Shown here: in pieces, positions 8,504 to 17,880 of the stretch
Position numbering within the stretch: the stretch's first letter is position 1
Layout: each line of letters begins with the position of its first letter
Assembly (NCBI RefSeq): GCF_006385555.1
Contig: NZ_CP041036.1
Location: 2,914,001-2,978,000 of the forward strand
Length of the DNA: 64,000 nucleotides
Source of the DNA: Shewanella polaris
Lineage (GTDB): Bacteria; Pseudomonadota; Gammaproteobacteria; Enterobacterales; Shewanellaceae
Direction: 5' to 3'
Notes under the pieces: model-generated
The model's input: the letters and a program-made list of their open reading frames with translations, nothing else
The model's database searches: none
What the model was told of the DNA's origin: nothing
Position numbers and translations under genes: made by a program

Positions 8504-10758
8504 GCCTTATTCTTCGCCTTAATCTTTTTGGTGGCAGAGTCTTTAATTGTAGAATCTGCGCCATAAGCTTGGTAGTAACCATAATCTCCTTGATATTGCA
8601 GTGCATCTTTAACATTGAATTGGTTTAACACTACGCCAAACACTTTAGCTCGAGCCTGATTTAACTTAGCTAATGTCAACTTAATCGCTTCGCTACGAGT
8701 ATGTCCTGCTTTCACCACTAGCACTGTGGCATCGCATAATGAAGCTATAATTAATGCATCACTTACAGCATGTACAGGTGGTGTATCAATAATAATTTTA
8801 CTGTATTGGGTTTTAAGCATTGTGAGTAATTCATCAAACTGACTAGAAGACAATAATTCTTGCGGATTTAACGGTACGGCACCTGCGGGCATAACATCCA
8901 CATTAGGTCTTACTTCTTTTACAATACAATTATCCACACTGTCTGTACCCGATAATATATTAGCAAGACCGGTCTGGTACGTTGGTAAACCAAAGCGCAT
9001 CCCTAAGCTAGACTTACGTAAATCAGCATCAATAATTAATACTTTTTCCATAGTGGCATAGGCAAATGCTATATTCATTGATGTCGAGGTTTTCCCTTCA
9101 TTAGGAGTGGATGATGTCACCTCAATGGTCGATAACTTATTACCCATGGCCATCAATGACAAAGAAGTCCTAATGGTACGAATAGCCTCCGCATGCAGAG
9201 GTAAACTCGTATCATAAAAAGCAAAATTAATGTCTTCATAACTGGTGCCTTTTTTGGCTTTAGGCACGTAACCTAACGACCTTTGTGACAATATTTTTTC
9301 AACATCATCACTAGTCTTAATCGTGTCATTTAACGAATCCAAAGCTAAAACTAATACAATAGCAAAACCTAAACTTGCCATAAATGCTAAAATAACAATC
9401 ATTTTTTTCTTTGGTTTTTCAGGTGATAACGGTTCAACGGCACGGTCAGTAAATCGTGCAACTGGTGAATCAAAATCCCCTGTGACTGCGGTTTCTTTTT
9501 GACGAGCTAAAAAGCTGTCAAATAACTGCCTGTTGGTGTCAACTTCACGCAATAAACGCTGATAGTCGATATCCTTGGTACTCAAGTTTTGATACGCAGT
9601 TTTAGCTGAATTGAATTGCGATTCTAGGGCTTTTAAATTTTGCGCTGCAGTTTGCGCTTCATCTTCAATCCCTTGGACTAACCGGCTTATCTGCTTATGT
9701 AAATTTTGCTGTACGGTATTAAGCTCAGCTTGCGCAGCAATCATTTTAGGGTGCTTTTGACCATAAACTTGTTGTAATTCAGACACTTTTCGTTCAACTA
9801 ACACCACTTCGCGTTTTACATTCTGTATTGACTGATGTGACGTCACTTCAGGTAAGCTTTCTAGACGACTAATGTCAGTGTCGCCATAACGTTTGACCAC
9901 TGCCATAAAGCTGTCGGCTTCGGCTTTACGCGATCTTGCCACAGTAATCTCATCACTTAAACGCTCTAACTCTTTGGCATCTAATGCCGTAACCCCTTCT
10001 ACGTCTATCAAACCATTTTCAAGCTTAAATTGTTCTAATCTATATTCAGACTGGTCCAAATTTAAGCGTAAGCCTTCTAAACGCCCCCCTAACCAAACAT
10101 TAGCCTTCTGGGTCATTCCAAGCTTAGCTTCTAACTGACTTATAATGTAGGTATCACCCACAGCATTAGCGACTTGAGCTGCAAGCTTTGGGTCTGTACT
10201 TTCGTAACTAATATACGCCAGCTGCGTTTTACGCACAGGGGAAATACTGATACTTCGAGCGAAACTGTTTATTAATTGATGTTTGGCAATGTCTCGATTT
10301 ACTATGCTATCACCCGTGGCCACTTCTTTAGGAATAAAGTTTAGCTGAGATTTAAGCTTAGAAAACCAACTTGGTGGCCGGTTAAAAGCCGGGTGATTAA
10401 TTAAATCAAGATCATTAAATACCCGTTCAGCAATACTACGAGATTTAATGATTTCAAACTGAGTTAAGTAGTATTCTTGTTGACCAGAATTAATCCCATA
10501 GACTTCATCAATTTTAATAGCCTTAGCCTGCTCCGACTCAATCAATAATGTCGATGAAGCCCTATAAGTTGGCGTAATACTTAACACCACAAATATGGTT
10601 AACGCGGTAACTAACAATGTGAAAGCTAAAATTCTCCACTTAAAACGTAATATTGGTAAAAGCAGTTTTTTAACATTAATAAGCTGGTCCATTTGCATTG
10701 TTGCTGGGCTAATAACATTGTCTGAGGAAGCTCTTTGTCGTCTTTCTTGGAAGATCAT
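8500..10758 (-). CDS. Wzc/ExoP-type polysaccharide co-polymerase with tyrosine autokinase domain
   Basis: Inner-membrane protein that sets EPS chain length and, through cycles of Tyr phosphorylation, drives export. The 752 residues contain a Wzz domain with a membrane segment at about 38-60, a long coiled-coil periplasmic region (about 200-430), a second membrane segment near 452-475 and a C-terminal BY-kinase. Walker A is STPNEGKTSTSMN near 550, Walker A' is VLIIDADLRKSS and Walker B is KIIIDTPP. The tail has a Tyr cluster, YQGDYGYYQAYG, at 722-733, the autophosphorylation region. It starts on the base where the OPX gene ends and overlaps the PHP phosphatase gene. It is the VpsO equivalent in vps-II-like order. 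Confidence 0.94.
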   Translation of the reverse strand: MIFQERRQRASSDNVISPATMQMDQLINVKKLLLPILRFKWRILAFTLLVTALTIFVVLSITPTYRASSTLLIESEQAKAIKIDEVYGINSGQQEYYLTQFEIIKSRSIAERVFNDLDLINHPAFNRPPSWFSKLKSQLNFIPKEVATGDSIVNRDIAKHQLINSFARSISISPVRKTQLAYISYESTDPKLAAQVANAVGDTYIISQLEAKLGMTQKANVWLGGRLEGLRLNLDQSEYRLEQFKLENGLIDVEGVTALDAKELERLSDEITVARSRKAEADSFMAVVKRYGDTDISRLESLPEVTSHQSIQNVKREVVLVERKVSELQQVYGQKHPKMIAAQAELNTVQQNLHKQISRLVQGIEDEAQTAAQNLKALESQFNSAKTAYQNLSTKDIDYQRLLREVDTNRQLFDSFLARQKETAVTGDFDSPVARFTDRAVEPLSPEKPKKKMIVILAFMASLGFAIVLVLALDSLNDTIKTSDDVEKILSQRSLGYVPKAKKGTSYEDINFAFYDTSLPLHAEAIRTIRTSLSLMAMGNKLSTIEVTSSTPNEGKTSTSMNIAFAYATMEKVLIIDADLRKSSLGMRFGLPTYQTGLANILSGTDSVDNCIVKEVRPNVDVMPAGAVPLNPQELLSSSQFDELLTMLKTQYSKIIIDTPPVHAVSDALIIASLCDATVLVVKAGHTRSEAIKLTLAKLNQARAKVFGVVLNQFNVKDALQYQGDYGYYQAYGADSTIKDSATKKIKAKNKA

Positions 10759-11294
10759 TAAAAAAATCTCTGTTCAATAGTGATGGTATCGCCGGCTTGA
10801 ATGGCACTATTAATGGTGCCCTGTTCAGACTCTACTTTGCTACCCTCACGAGAAATTGAAATTTTTTCTTGTGAGGCCCGTTCGGTTAATCCACCAGCTA
10901 AGGCAATAGCTTGGTTTACAGTCATTCCAGGCTGGTATGGATAACCACCAGGTTTTTTAACTTCACCATGAATATAAAATGGCCGATATTCAACCATACC
11001 TACAAACACACTAGGCTCAATAAAATAATCGCCTTTTAAACCATCATAAACCAACTTTTCTACCTGTTTAATAGTTAAACCATTCAATTCTAGTGCCCCC
11101 AAAAAAGGGTAGTTTATGGTGCCGCTATTGGTAATTTTAGTTTCGAGTGTTAATGCGTCTTCACCATACACTTTAATGATAATAGTATCGCCAGCCCCTA
11201 ATTGGTAACTTTGAGTTTGAGCGCTGGCAAGCGTAGGCTGTATAAGCAGCAATAAAAACATAACAGAAAAAAATAAATGAGATAAATGCTTCAT
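10758..11294 (-). CDS. Short outer-membrane polysaccharide export (OPX) protein, VpsN/ExoF-like
   Basis: Secreted protein of the Wza superfamily, only 178 aa against about 380 for E. coli Wza. A signal peptide ending TLASA-QTQ (about residue 26) is followed by a Poly_export domain (YQLGAGDTIIIKVYGED) and one SLBB domain (IHGEVKKPGGYPYQPGMT). There is no lipobox cysteine and no C-terminal amphipathic helix, so by itself it should not form the Wza-type outer-membrane pore. The beta-barrel gene immediately upstream (8 bp gap) is the likely partner pore. It overlaps the Wzc-type gene by one base. Confidence 0.88.
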   Translation of the reverse strand: MKHLSHLFFSVMFLLLLIQPTLASAQTQSYQLGAGDTIIIKVYGEDALTLETKITNSGTINYPFLGALELNGLTIKQVEKLVYDGLKGDYFIEPSVFVGMVEYRPFYIHGEVKKPGGYPYQPGMTVNQAIALAGGLTERASQEKISISREGSKVESEQGTINSAIQAGDTITIEQRFF

Positions 11295-11301
11295 GGGATC
11301 C

Positions 11302-12507
11302 CTATAAGGTCATTTCGACATTGATGAAATACACGTTACGGTCAAACACATACTGTTCATCATTAGAATCAACTTCAGAAATATTGACTCCAGCCTCTAA
11401 AGTTAACCAACGACTAACGTTATAATTAACAGAAAATAGGTAAAGCTTACTTTTATCTTCACGATCTACGCCAGTGTAAATGTCATCAAAATGACTGTAA
11501 CCAATGGCTGAAGAGAATAAATCACTCCACTCGTGGTTCCACTTAACGCCATAACTAGTTTCCTTTACATAATCTCCGAAACCATTAGGATCTCGGCTAG
11601 TACGGCCCGTGGTAAAATCAAACACCGAATATGTAAGAGGTTTCCAAGAAACCTTAGCCTCCCATGACAAACCGCTAAAGTCTTCACGTTCTTTATTATC
11701 AAAACTTTTTCGCTGGTAACCGACTTTTATACTTCCTTCTGAAGCAGCCGTAGCCTCCCACTCGACCCCTAACCTTGCTGTATTAGTTTTACTGTCACGG
11801 TCACCAGTTGGATCCATCGAATCATAGGCGGTATCAACACTTTGAAAATCAGCAAAAATACTGGTTACAGACCGAGTATCGTAATAAAATGTAGCGCCTA
11901 AAGTCGTATCATCAAAATTACGATATTGAGTTATAGTTTCATAATTACTGTACTCTTTACTATAAAGTTCAGCATTAACTCGAACCCTCGCTGGCGTTGT
12001 TTTTGCACCGTATTCATAAAACCCTCCGGCGCTAAACACATCATAGGTATTAGGTTCCTCTTGAATATAGCCGCTATTCCCCTCAAAAACACCAGTACCA
12101 CGATCTTCGTGACCAGCAACGTACATAGCCTCAAAATTAAAACGGTTAGACTGGTTTAACTCAACTTCAGAACTAGCCCGAAGTAAAGCATCTAGATAGT
12201 TATCATCACTACTACTAAAATAATCACCGTATTCAAACCCAAGCTCTAACGTATGAATATTGTTACCATCCAATAGCTGAGCTTGTACTGCTGGGGTAAC
12301 AGTTAAAATCCAACTGTCTTGAGTATCCACTGAAGCACTGCTGATATTATCATCATATTTAATACCACTATTTAAACCTGGTATAAAATCAATACCCGAT
12401 TCAGTTTGAATCATGCCAGCTTTTTCATCGGCTGCAAATACAGGGTTAATAAGTACTAATGAGGTAATAACAGTAGCAATGTGACTCAATTTAAACGGTA
12501 TGTTCAT
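11302..12507 (-). CDS. Outer-membrane beta-barrel protein of EPS export (VpsM-like, BBP2 porin type)
   Basis: About 401 aa from the ATG at 12507, which is preceded by AAGGATATTAGTC and starts MNIPFKLSHIA, a good signal peptide ending NPVFA-ADE. An upstream in-frame ATG at 12549 would add 14 residues before the signal and is rejected. The mature protein is a series of alternating amphipathic strands rich in Tyr, Asp and Asn, ending NVYFINVEMTL, a typical barrel C-terminus. It precedes the short OPX gene by 8 bp. Its position matches vpsM, and the pair probably forms the outer-membrane conduit. A 226-bp gap separates it from the priming transferase, so a second promoter may serve the export genes. 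Confidence 0.8.
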   Translation of the reverse strand: MNIPFKLSHIATVITSLVLINPVFAADEKAGMIQTESGIDFIPGLNSGIKYDDNISSASVDTQDSWILTVTPAVQAQLLDGNNIHTLELGFEYGDYFSSSDDNYLDALLRASSEVELNQSNRFNFEAMYVAGHEDRGTGVFEGNSGYIQEEPNTYDVFSAGGFYEYGAKTTPARVRVNAELYSKEYSNYETITQYRNFDDTTLGATFYYDTRSVTSIFADFQSVDTAYDSMDPTGDRDSKTNTARLGVEWEATAASEGSIKVGYQRKSFDNKEREDFSGLSWEAKVSWKPLTYSVFDFTTGRTSRDPNGFGDYVKETSYGVKWNHEWSDLFSSAIGYSHFDDIYTGVDREDKSKLYLFSVNYNVSRWLTLEAGVNISEVDSNDEQYVFDRNVYFINVEMTL

Positions 12508-12733
12508 GACTAATATCCTTATAAAAAATGTATGAGGGGAAAACAACACTTACGCTATAGTGCCCAAGAGCAAAATTTAAAACTTGAATTAGCTGTGTTT
12601 GACTTTATAAGCCTTAGGTTTGGCCTACAAAACATTAACAGAATGTCAAAAGGGCAAACATCATCCGAAAGACTAATAAATAATCGTCAGAAAAGGGATA
12701 AAAAGGTTAATGAATAAATAACCTACGGAATAT

Positions 12734-14134
12734 TTAATAAACATTTTTACCGACAAAGCCTTTAAAAAAAGTCAAAAATACAATCTTTATATCCCACCAC
12801 AATGACCAATTACGAATATAATCAAGATCATATTCGACCCGCTTCTCCATTTTATTAAGGGTATCCGTTTCACCGCGCCAACCATTAACCTGAGCCCAGC
12901 CGGTAATACCCGGTAGAACTTTATGTCGGAGCATGTAATAACTTACTAACTTACGATATTCTTCATTATGAGAGACAGCATGAGGACGTGGACCTACTAC
13001 TGACATATCTCCCATGAGGACATTAAAAAATTGAGGTAATTCATCTAATGATGTTTTTCGTATAAATGCACCTACATTAGTAATACGGGCATCGCCTTTT
13101 TTAGCCTGAATAACCTTATCTGTATTTTCAGTTACCGTCATTGAACGAAATTTCCATACTTTAATTTTCCGGCCATCTAAGCCATAACGATCTTGCTTAA
13201 AAATAATTGCCCCGGGTGATGATATATAAACAGCTATAGCGACAGTAATGAGTACAGGTGATATAGCCACTATGGCACATAAACTAAAAATGATATCAAA
13301 ACTACGTTTGTAAAAACGCTTCATTCCAGCAACTGGAGACTCAAAAACACTTAACGTATCGACTTCACCAACACTGCCAATGCGAGCATGCATTAAGTTT
13401 TTCAACAAAAAGTCGGGGGTAATTAACACATCAACAGTGCTGTCTCCGAGAGTCAGAATAATATCGGCTATACGTTTTTCAGCCAACATAGGCAAACAAA
13501 CATATAATTTGTGTATATTACCCGCACGAGCCAACTGGACAGCATCGTCTATAGAACCTTTTAATAATGACGCATCAAGGTTTTCAATACGCTTCGGTTC
13601 TCTATCATCAAAAAAACCAACGCATTCAAAGCCTAATTCGTCATGTTTGAATATTTCATCATATAAGAGCTTGCCAGTTTGTGTTAATCCAACAATTGCA
13701 ATTTTTTGAACATTATAACCTTTTATTCTGCGAATACGTTTTATCTCTCTAACACAAAAACGCCAACTGACTAATAACACAACAGAGAGAAAATACCAGC
13801 CACCCATAGCGATTCGCGAATAAGTATCACTGTATTTAAACAAAAATAAAACTAAAGTCATTAATAAAAATGCAAAGGTTACATTAAGCAATATTATTCT
13901 ACACATTGTAGAGAAGCGGCCTAAGCGCCAAGAACGATATAACCCTAATGATTCACCAACATAACTAAAAAAGAATAAGACACCAATTAGAACTAACAAA
14001 TAGTCCTTATCGAAACCAATATTATAGCCACGCATCATAATTAATAATGAAAATGCGATAATAGCAATGTCGAAAATTCGTAATAAAAAATTCGATCGTA
14101 CGCCAGTGAATTGAAACTTTGATGGTCTATCCAT
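12734..14134 (-). CDS. Undecaprenyl-phosphate glycosyl-1-phosphate transferase (WcaJ/VpsL type), EPS priming enzyme
   Basis: Integral membrane enzyme that starts the repeat unit by moving a sugar-1-phosphate, probably glucose, from its UDP-sugar to undecaprenyl phosphate. The 466-aa protein has four N-terminal membrane segments, a Rossmann-like region (IAIVGLTQTGKLLYDEI near 143), a further membrane hairpin near 280-305 and the catalytic domain with KQDRYGLDGRKIKVWKFRSM, SLDELPQFFNVL and GPRPHA, ending in the usual GWAQVNGWRGET stretch. It overlaps the upstream glycosyltransferase gene by 8 bp. It stands at the junction of the variable sugar-assembly genes and the conserved export genes. Confidence 0.93.
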   Translation of the reverse strand: MDRPSKFQFTGVRSNFLLRIFDIAIIAFSLLIMMRGYNIGFDKDYLLVLIGVLFFFSYVGESLGLYRSWRLGRFSTMCRIILLNVTFAFLLMTLVLFLFKYSDTYSRIAMGGWYFLSVVLLVSWRFCVREIKRIRRIKGYNVQKIAIVGLTQTGKLLYDEIFKHDELGFECVGFFDDREPKRIENLDASLLKGSIDDAVQLARAGNIHKLYVCLPMLAEKRIADIILTLGDSTVDVLITPDFLLKNLMHARIGSVGEVDTLSVFESPVAGMKRFYKRSFDIIFSLCAIVAISPVLITVAIAVYISSPGAIIFKQDRYGLDGRKIKVWKFRSMTVTENTDKVIQAKKGDARITNVGAFIRKTSLDELPQFFNVLMGDMSVVGPRPHAVSHNEEYRKLVSYYMLRHKVLPGITGWAQVNGWRGETDTLNKMEKRVEYDLDYIRNWSLWWDIKIVFLTFFKGFVGKNVY

Positions 14135-15077
14135 TAGAGCCTCTTAAGATAATATTTAATCTTTTTAAAATTGATTGATGTAACAAAAATGAACTTGAAG
14201 GAAATAAAATTGAATAAATAAAAGCTTTTATTAACTTACGTTGTTTTAACAGGTTAACTATCTCGAGGTATTTATATGATCGTAGAAGATTTTTAGTACG
14301 GGTAACTTGCGCGATTTCAGTAGTTTTATCAAAACAAAAACAATTAACTAGTTTAGTATCTGCATCAATCAATGTACTTATATGATGTAAGTTTAAAACA
14401 CTTGATATTGAATCGCCACGAACATTATAAATGTAGCCAGAATATTTAACGACCTCTGCATTAGCAGAATTAGCTAAACAGTTGGCGAGGAAATAATAAT
14501 CTTCTCCAACTCTAACTTCGGGCCAATACTTAACCCCTTTATTTTTAATAAAACTACGTTTAAAAACGGGCTTTAAGTAACCAGTTGATTTTACCTTTGA
14601 AAAAATGAGGTTGGTATTAATCAAGAACGAAAGAGAAAACTCACCCAAAGGAAGATCTGATTTACTATAATAAGGTATTAAATCTGAGTCAGAATTTAGT
14701 TTCTGATAAAAATTATCAAGAATAATATCAGTTTTATCATTTTTTAAAGAAAGCAAAGTCGATAATCGATCAGGTAACATATCATCATCAGAATCAAGTA
14801 CGGCTATCCACAGACCTCTTGCCGCATCAAAACCCGCATTTCTTGCTCCACCTGGCCCAGTATTCTTTATGTTTTTAATTAACCGAAGACGAGGGTCATT
14901 AATATTTTGTACAACAGAAATGGTATCATCAGTCGAGCAATCGTCAATGACGATAACCTCAACACTTACACCGACTTGATTTAAAGCAGAAAAAATTGCA
15001 GTTTCAATAAAATCAGCAGAATTCCAAGCAGCTATTACAATAGAAACATCTATATCATTTTCAATCACGGTATTCAT
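14127..15077 (-). CDS. GT2 family glycosyltransferase (ExoO-like)
   Basis: Cytoplasmic glycosyltransferase of 316 aa expected to add one sugar to the lipid-linked EPS repeat. GT-A signs are VSIVIAAWNSADFIE near residue 11, VIVIDDCSTDDT near 37, the DXD-type metal site VLDSDDDML near 92 and GEDYYFLANCLA near 191. It resembles the product of 19307-20239 closely in layout, including the RGDSISS and RDDSLSA stretches, so the two may be paralogues. It overlaps the next gene by 8 bp and the previous by 4 bp. Donor and linkage cannot be read. Confidence 0.88.
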   Translation of the reverse strand: MNTVIENDIDVSIVIAAWNSADFIETAIFSALNQVGVSVEVIVIDDCSTDDTISVVQNINDPRLRLIKNIKNTGPGGARNAGFDAARGLWIAVLDSDDDMLPDRLSTLLSLKNDKTDIILDNFYQKLNSDSDLIPYYSKSDLPLGEFSLSFLINTNLIFSKVKSTGYLKPVFKRSFIKNKGVKYWPEVRVGEDYYFLANCLANSANAEVVKYSGYIYNVRGDSISSVLNLHHISTLIDADTKLVNCFCFDKTTEIAQVTRTKNLLRSYKYLEIVNLLKQRKLIKAFIYSILFPSSSFLLHQSILKRLNIILRGSNG

Positions 15078-15988
15078 ATATATTTTTTAAACCGTCCTTT
15101 TGACCAAAGACCATAAAAGAAGCCAAGCCCATGAAAAAAATCACAAATTGAATCTAGAAATGATTTTTTAGGATTAATAATATTAACTGGAAGCCAGATA
15201 AAAGATTTTAAAATATACGCATTACCTTTAAATAAGCATGTTAAAAAGGTATAAATTTTTGACTTAGTCGAAGATTCAATTGCATAGCCTGTTGCACCAT
15301 GCCTAAAGCTTCTATCCATTACCCAAGTTACTGTCATTCTCGAATCAACTACATTTTCATAAACTAATGCATTCGCATCCCAATAAAGAGTAGCTCCTTG
15401 CTTTGTAGCCCGAAGAAAAAGGTTTTTATCTTCTCCCCCTTCTGTTAGTTGCTCATTAAAAAATAGATTATTATTATTAAAAAATTTCACATCCATAAGC
15501 ACATTATTAGTGGCTGCCCATGAAATAGTTTTGTTGTGAGCAAACTTTCGTTCAGAGAAAATTGAAGCAAATTTAAACGAATTGTTGGCCGTCTGAGGAA
15601 AAATGGGGATCTGTGGGCCAGTAACAGCATTAGCATTATAAGATTTTTGCGTTGACATAAGATGATTTAACCAGAATTTTTCTGGATAAGCATCATCATC
15701 TATAAAAGCTAAAAAAGAAAAATTATTATCAACTGCATATTTAAGAGCTGCATTTCTAGCAAATGGGATACCTAAACGACTCTCTAAACAATGATTTATA
15801 ATAAAATCATTAGATCTATATTTACCAATTAGGTTTTGTATTTCTGTTGAAGCTGTAATAGAATTTTCTAGAATAAGCAACTCGAAAGTAAAATTATTCA
15901 CTTCAAGAGATTTAACTTTTGAAATGCACTCTTCTAGGCTATTCATTCTAGACCCAACCGAAAGGCAAGTAACTAGAACATTTCTCAT
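15074..15988 (-). CDS. GT2 family glycosyltransferase (ExoM-like)
   Basis: A 304-aa GT-A type glycosyltransferase. The N-terminus reads VLVTCLSVGSRMNSLEEC, slightly unlike the usual VSI..PTYNR start, and the metal site is AFIDDDAYPEKFWL near residue 93. GGEDKNLFLRATKQGA near 181 is the acceptor-side acidic motif. The later region, VDSRMTVTWVMDRSFRHG, matches the layout of ExoM-type enzymes. Four-base ATGA overlaps join it to both neighbours, so translation is probably coupled through the operon. Sugar specificity is unknown. Confidence 0.85.
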   Translation of the reverse strand: MRNVLVTCLSVGSRMNSLEECISKVKSLEVNNFTFELLILENSITASTEIQNLIGKYRSNDFIINHCLESRLGIPFARNAALKYAVDNNFSFLAFIDDDAYPEKFWLNHLMSTQKSYNANAVTGPQIPIFPQTANNSFKFASIFSERKFAHNKTISWAATNNVLMDVKFFNNNNLFFNEQLTEGGEDKNLFLRATKQGATLYWDANALVYENVVDSRMTVTWVMDRSFRHGATGYAIESSTKSKIYTFLTCLFKGNAYILKSFIWLPVNIINPKKSFLDSICDFFHGLGFFYGLWSKGRFKKYI

Positions 15989-16971
15989 TTCAATGGTCTC
16001 ATAATTATGAAATAGAAAAAATTATAAATAATTTTAAAAAAAGTTGATACCTTAGGAAGGTCACTATTAAACAATAATTTAAAACCAATGAAGTCGAATC
16101 TTAGCGCAAATTTAACTGTTAGATACGAGTAAAAAGAAAACTTTTCATCCATTTTATATTTTACAAATTTTTTAACTGCATTATCAAGAATAAATTCTTT
16201 ACTCATTTTAAGAAATAAGCTGAACTGATCAAAGTTATTTTTAATTGATAATGACGTTCCCCAGTCATTGCTAGACGTAAATATATTGACACCTTCTCCA
16301 TAATCAACTCCAGACTTTAAATCCATAGTGACTATGTTACATTGAGAAATTAAATGAAGCCACATTAAATGATCTTCACCTGCAACAGTCAATGTTTCAT
16401 CAAAACGTAAACCATTAAGTATTTTACGAGAGAAAACGATTGTTGAAGTTTGACAAAAATAAGTTTCAATTAAATTAACAAAGAAAATTTTTGCCTTAAT
16501 TTCAATAACTAAAGATTGCTCAACTTTATATTTATTGACATAATCATTTATATAAGGATTTTCTACAAAGTAGCTATTTTCATTATCAAACCGCTGATGA
16601 TCACAGAAATAGAAATCACTTTCTTTATTTAGATAAAACATCGCCCGACTAATATGGTCGTCATGCCAAATATCATCAGAATCCAGAAAAGCAATATAAT
16701 CAACGTTCAAAGAATCAGCCAAATCAAGTCCAACGTTTCTAGCTTTGGCTGGGCCTGAATTTTCTTGATTAATAATTTCAATTTCTATATTTTGTATTTT
16801 TTCTATATTTATTAACTCTTTCTCAGCATTAATTGGAGACTCATCATCAATAATAATAATAGTAATTCTTATGTTATCAATGTCAGACTGTGAAAGAATC
16901 GAATTTATTGAATTACGCAATAATCCGGATTTCTTTTGATAAAATGGAATAATTACAGCTAAATGCTTCAT
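15985..16971 (-). CDS. GT2 family glycosyltransferase (ExoW/ExoU-like)
   Basis: A 328-aa glycosyltransferase with LAVIIPFYQKKSGLLR at the N-terminus, IIIIDDESPINAEKEL near residue 38, AFLDSDDIWHDDH near 93 (DXD-type metal site) and VAGEDHLMWLHLI near 197. It has no membrane anchor except a hydrophobic C-terminal end (IIYNFFYFIIMRPLK). It overlaps both neighbours by 4 bp. It is one of six GT2 enzymes that would build the repeat unit. The succinoglycan comparison with ExoW is by layout only. Confidence 0.86.
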   Translation of the reverse strand: MKHLAVIIPFYQKKSGLLRNSINSILSQSDIDNIRITIIIIDDESPINAEKELINIEKIQNIEIEIINQENSGPAKARNVGLDLADSLNVDYIAFLDSDDIWHDDHISRAMFYLNKESDFYFCDHQRFDNENSYFVENPYINDYVNKYKVEQSLVIEIKAKIFFVNLIETYFCQTSTIVFSRKILNGLRFDETLTVAGEDHLMWLHLISQCNIVTMDLKSGVDYGEGVNIFTSSNDWGTSLSIKNNFDQFSLFLKMSKEFILDNAVKKFVKYKMDEKFSFYSYLTVKFALRFDFIGFKLLFNSDLPKVSTFFKIIYNFFYFIIMRPLK

Positions 16972-17870
16972 CCGATACCCCTAACGATTTTGCATTTTGA
17001 ACTTAATGCTTCCAAAGCGTTAACAGAATTTCTTTCAAAAACACTGTCAGAACTCAAAAAAGCATCGTCAATTATAAAATTCGATAATGTTTTAGCTGCA
17101 TTATTAACGAAAATGGAATTGATCATTTTTAATTTATTTTGAACATAATTGCTACGTTTTCCGGTTGCTTGTAAACCCGAAAATGAAGACCAGAAATCTA
17201 GTATAGAAGAGTTTGGACAGTCATTGAAGGATAATGATAAATCCATCGACTCAGCCCAATCGAACCATTTATTGCGATGAATAGCTACTTTGGGTTGAAT
17301 AGGAATCCAAGGAACTCGTAATGTATCGGCAAGTATTACGCCATGCATCGCTTCTGAAATAATAAAATCACAACTCTTAATCATAGAAAGTGTGTTTGTT
17401 ACATTTGGTTCTGTAGGATCTAAGTAAACTAGGCCAGCAACTTCACAAACTTCTTTCCAGCATGCTCGAGGAATACTCTGATAGTGAGGCATAAAACCAA
17501 TTCGACTAACTCTATTTGGTGACTGTATATGTGATGGAAATTTGAGATATTTAACTAAAATAGCAGCATCAGTTATCACTTTAGATTTATCAATATTGAG
17601 TAGTTGAGCTGTTCTTGGACCTCTAACAAACGTAATATCCCAACTACCATCATGAACATTAGGAATTGGTGTATAACCACCATATCCGGAACCCATCACT
17701 ATTTTTGTTGCATCTTTAGGATAATGATCCCAAAGAATTGAACCAACACCTAAGAATAAAGTGCTTTCGTCCTCATCAAAAAACCCAGGTTCAATTAAAT
17801 TACTCCATAAATATTTGTTTAACTCATCACCAAAGTTTGGAGGGTTTGATTCAAAAAAAGTCAATTTCAA
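16968..17870 (-). CDS. Polysaccharide pyruvyl transferase family protein (ExoV-like)
   Basis: Enzymes of this family add a pyruvate ketal to a sugar of an exopolysaccharide, using phosphoenolpyruvate. The 300-aa protein shows the family start ESNPPNFGDELNKYLW, then FLGVGSILWDHYPKD, VMGSGYGG and VRGPRTAQLL, and the later SEAMHGVILADTLRVPWIPI stretch. Pyruvylation gives the polymer negative charge. The gene overlaps the next GT2 gene by 4 bp and follows the flippase gene by 10 bp. Other members of the family act on GlcNAc or other sugars, so the acceptor is uncertain. Confidence 0.88.
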   Translation of the reverse strand: MKLTFFESNPPNFGDELNKYLWSNLIEPGFFDEDESTLFLGVGSILWDHYPKDATKIVMGSGYGGYTPIPNVHDGSWDITFVRGPRTAQLLNIDKSKVITDAAILVKYLKFPSHIQSPNRVSRIGFMPHYQSIPRACWKEVCEVAGLVYLDPTEPNVTNTLSMIKSCDFIISEAMHGVILADTLRVPWIPIQPKVAIHRNKWFDWAESMDLSLSFNDCPNSSILDFWSSFSGLQATGKRSNYVQNKLKMINSIFVNNAAKTLSNFIIDDAFLSSDSVFERNSVNALEALSSKCKIVRGIG

Positions 17871-17880
17871 AAAATTATCC

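Noticed and set aside
12532..12717. 61-codon plus-strand frame between the barrel and priming transferase genes
   Set aside because: It has no ribosome binding site or family likeness and overlaps the expected promoter region of the export genes.
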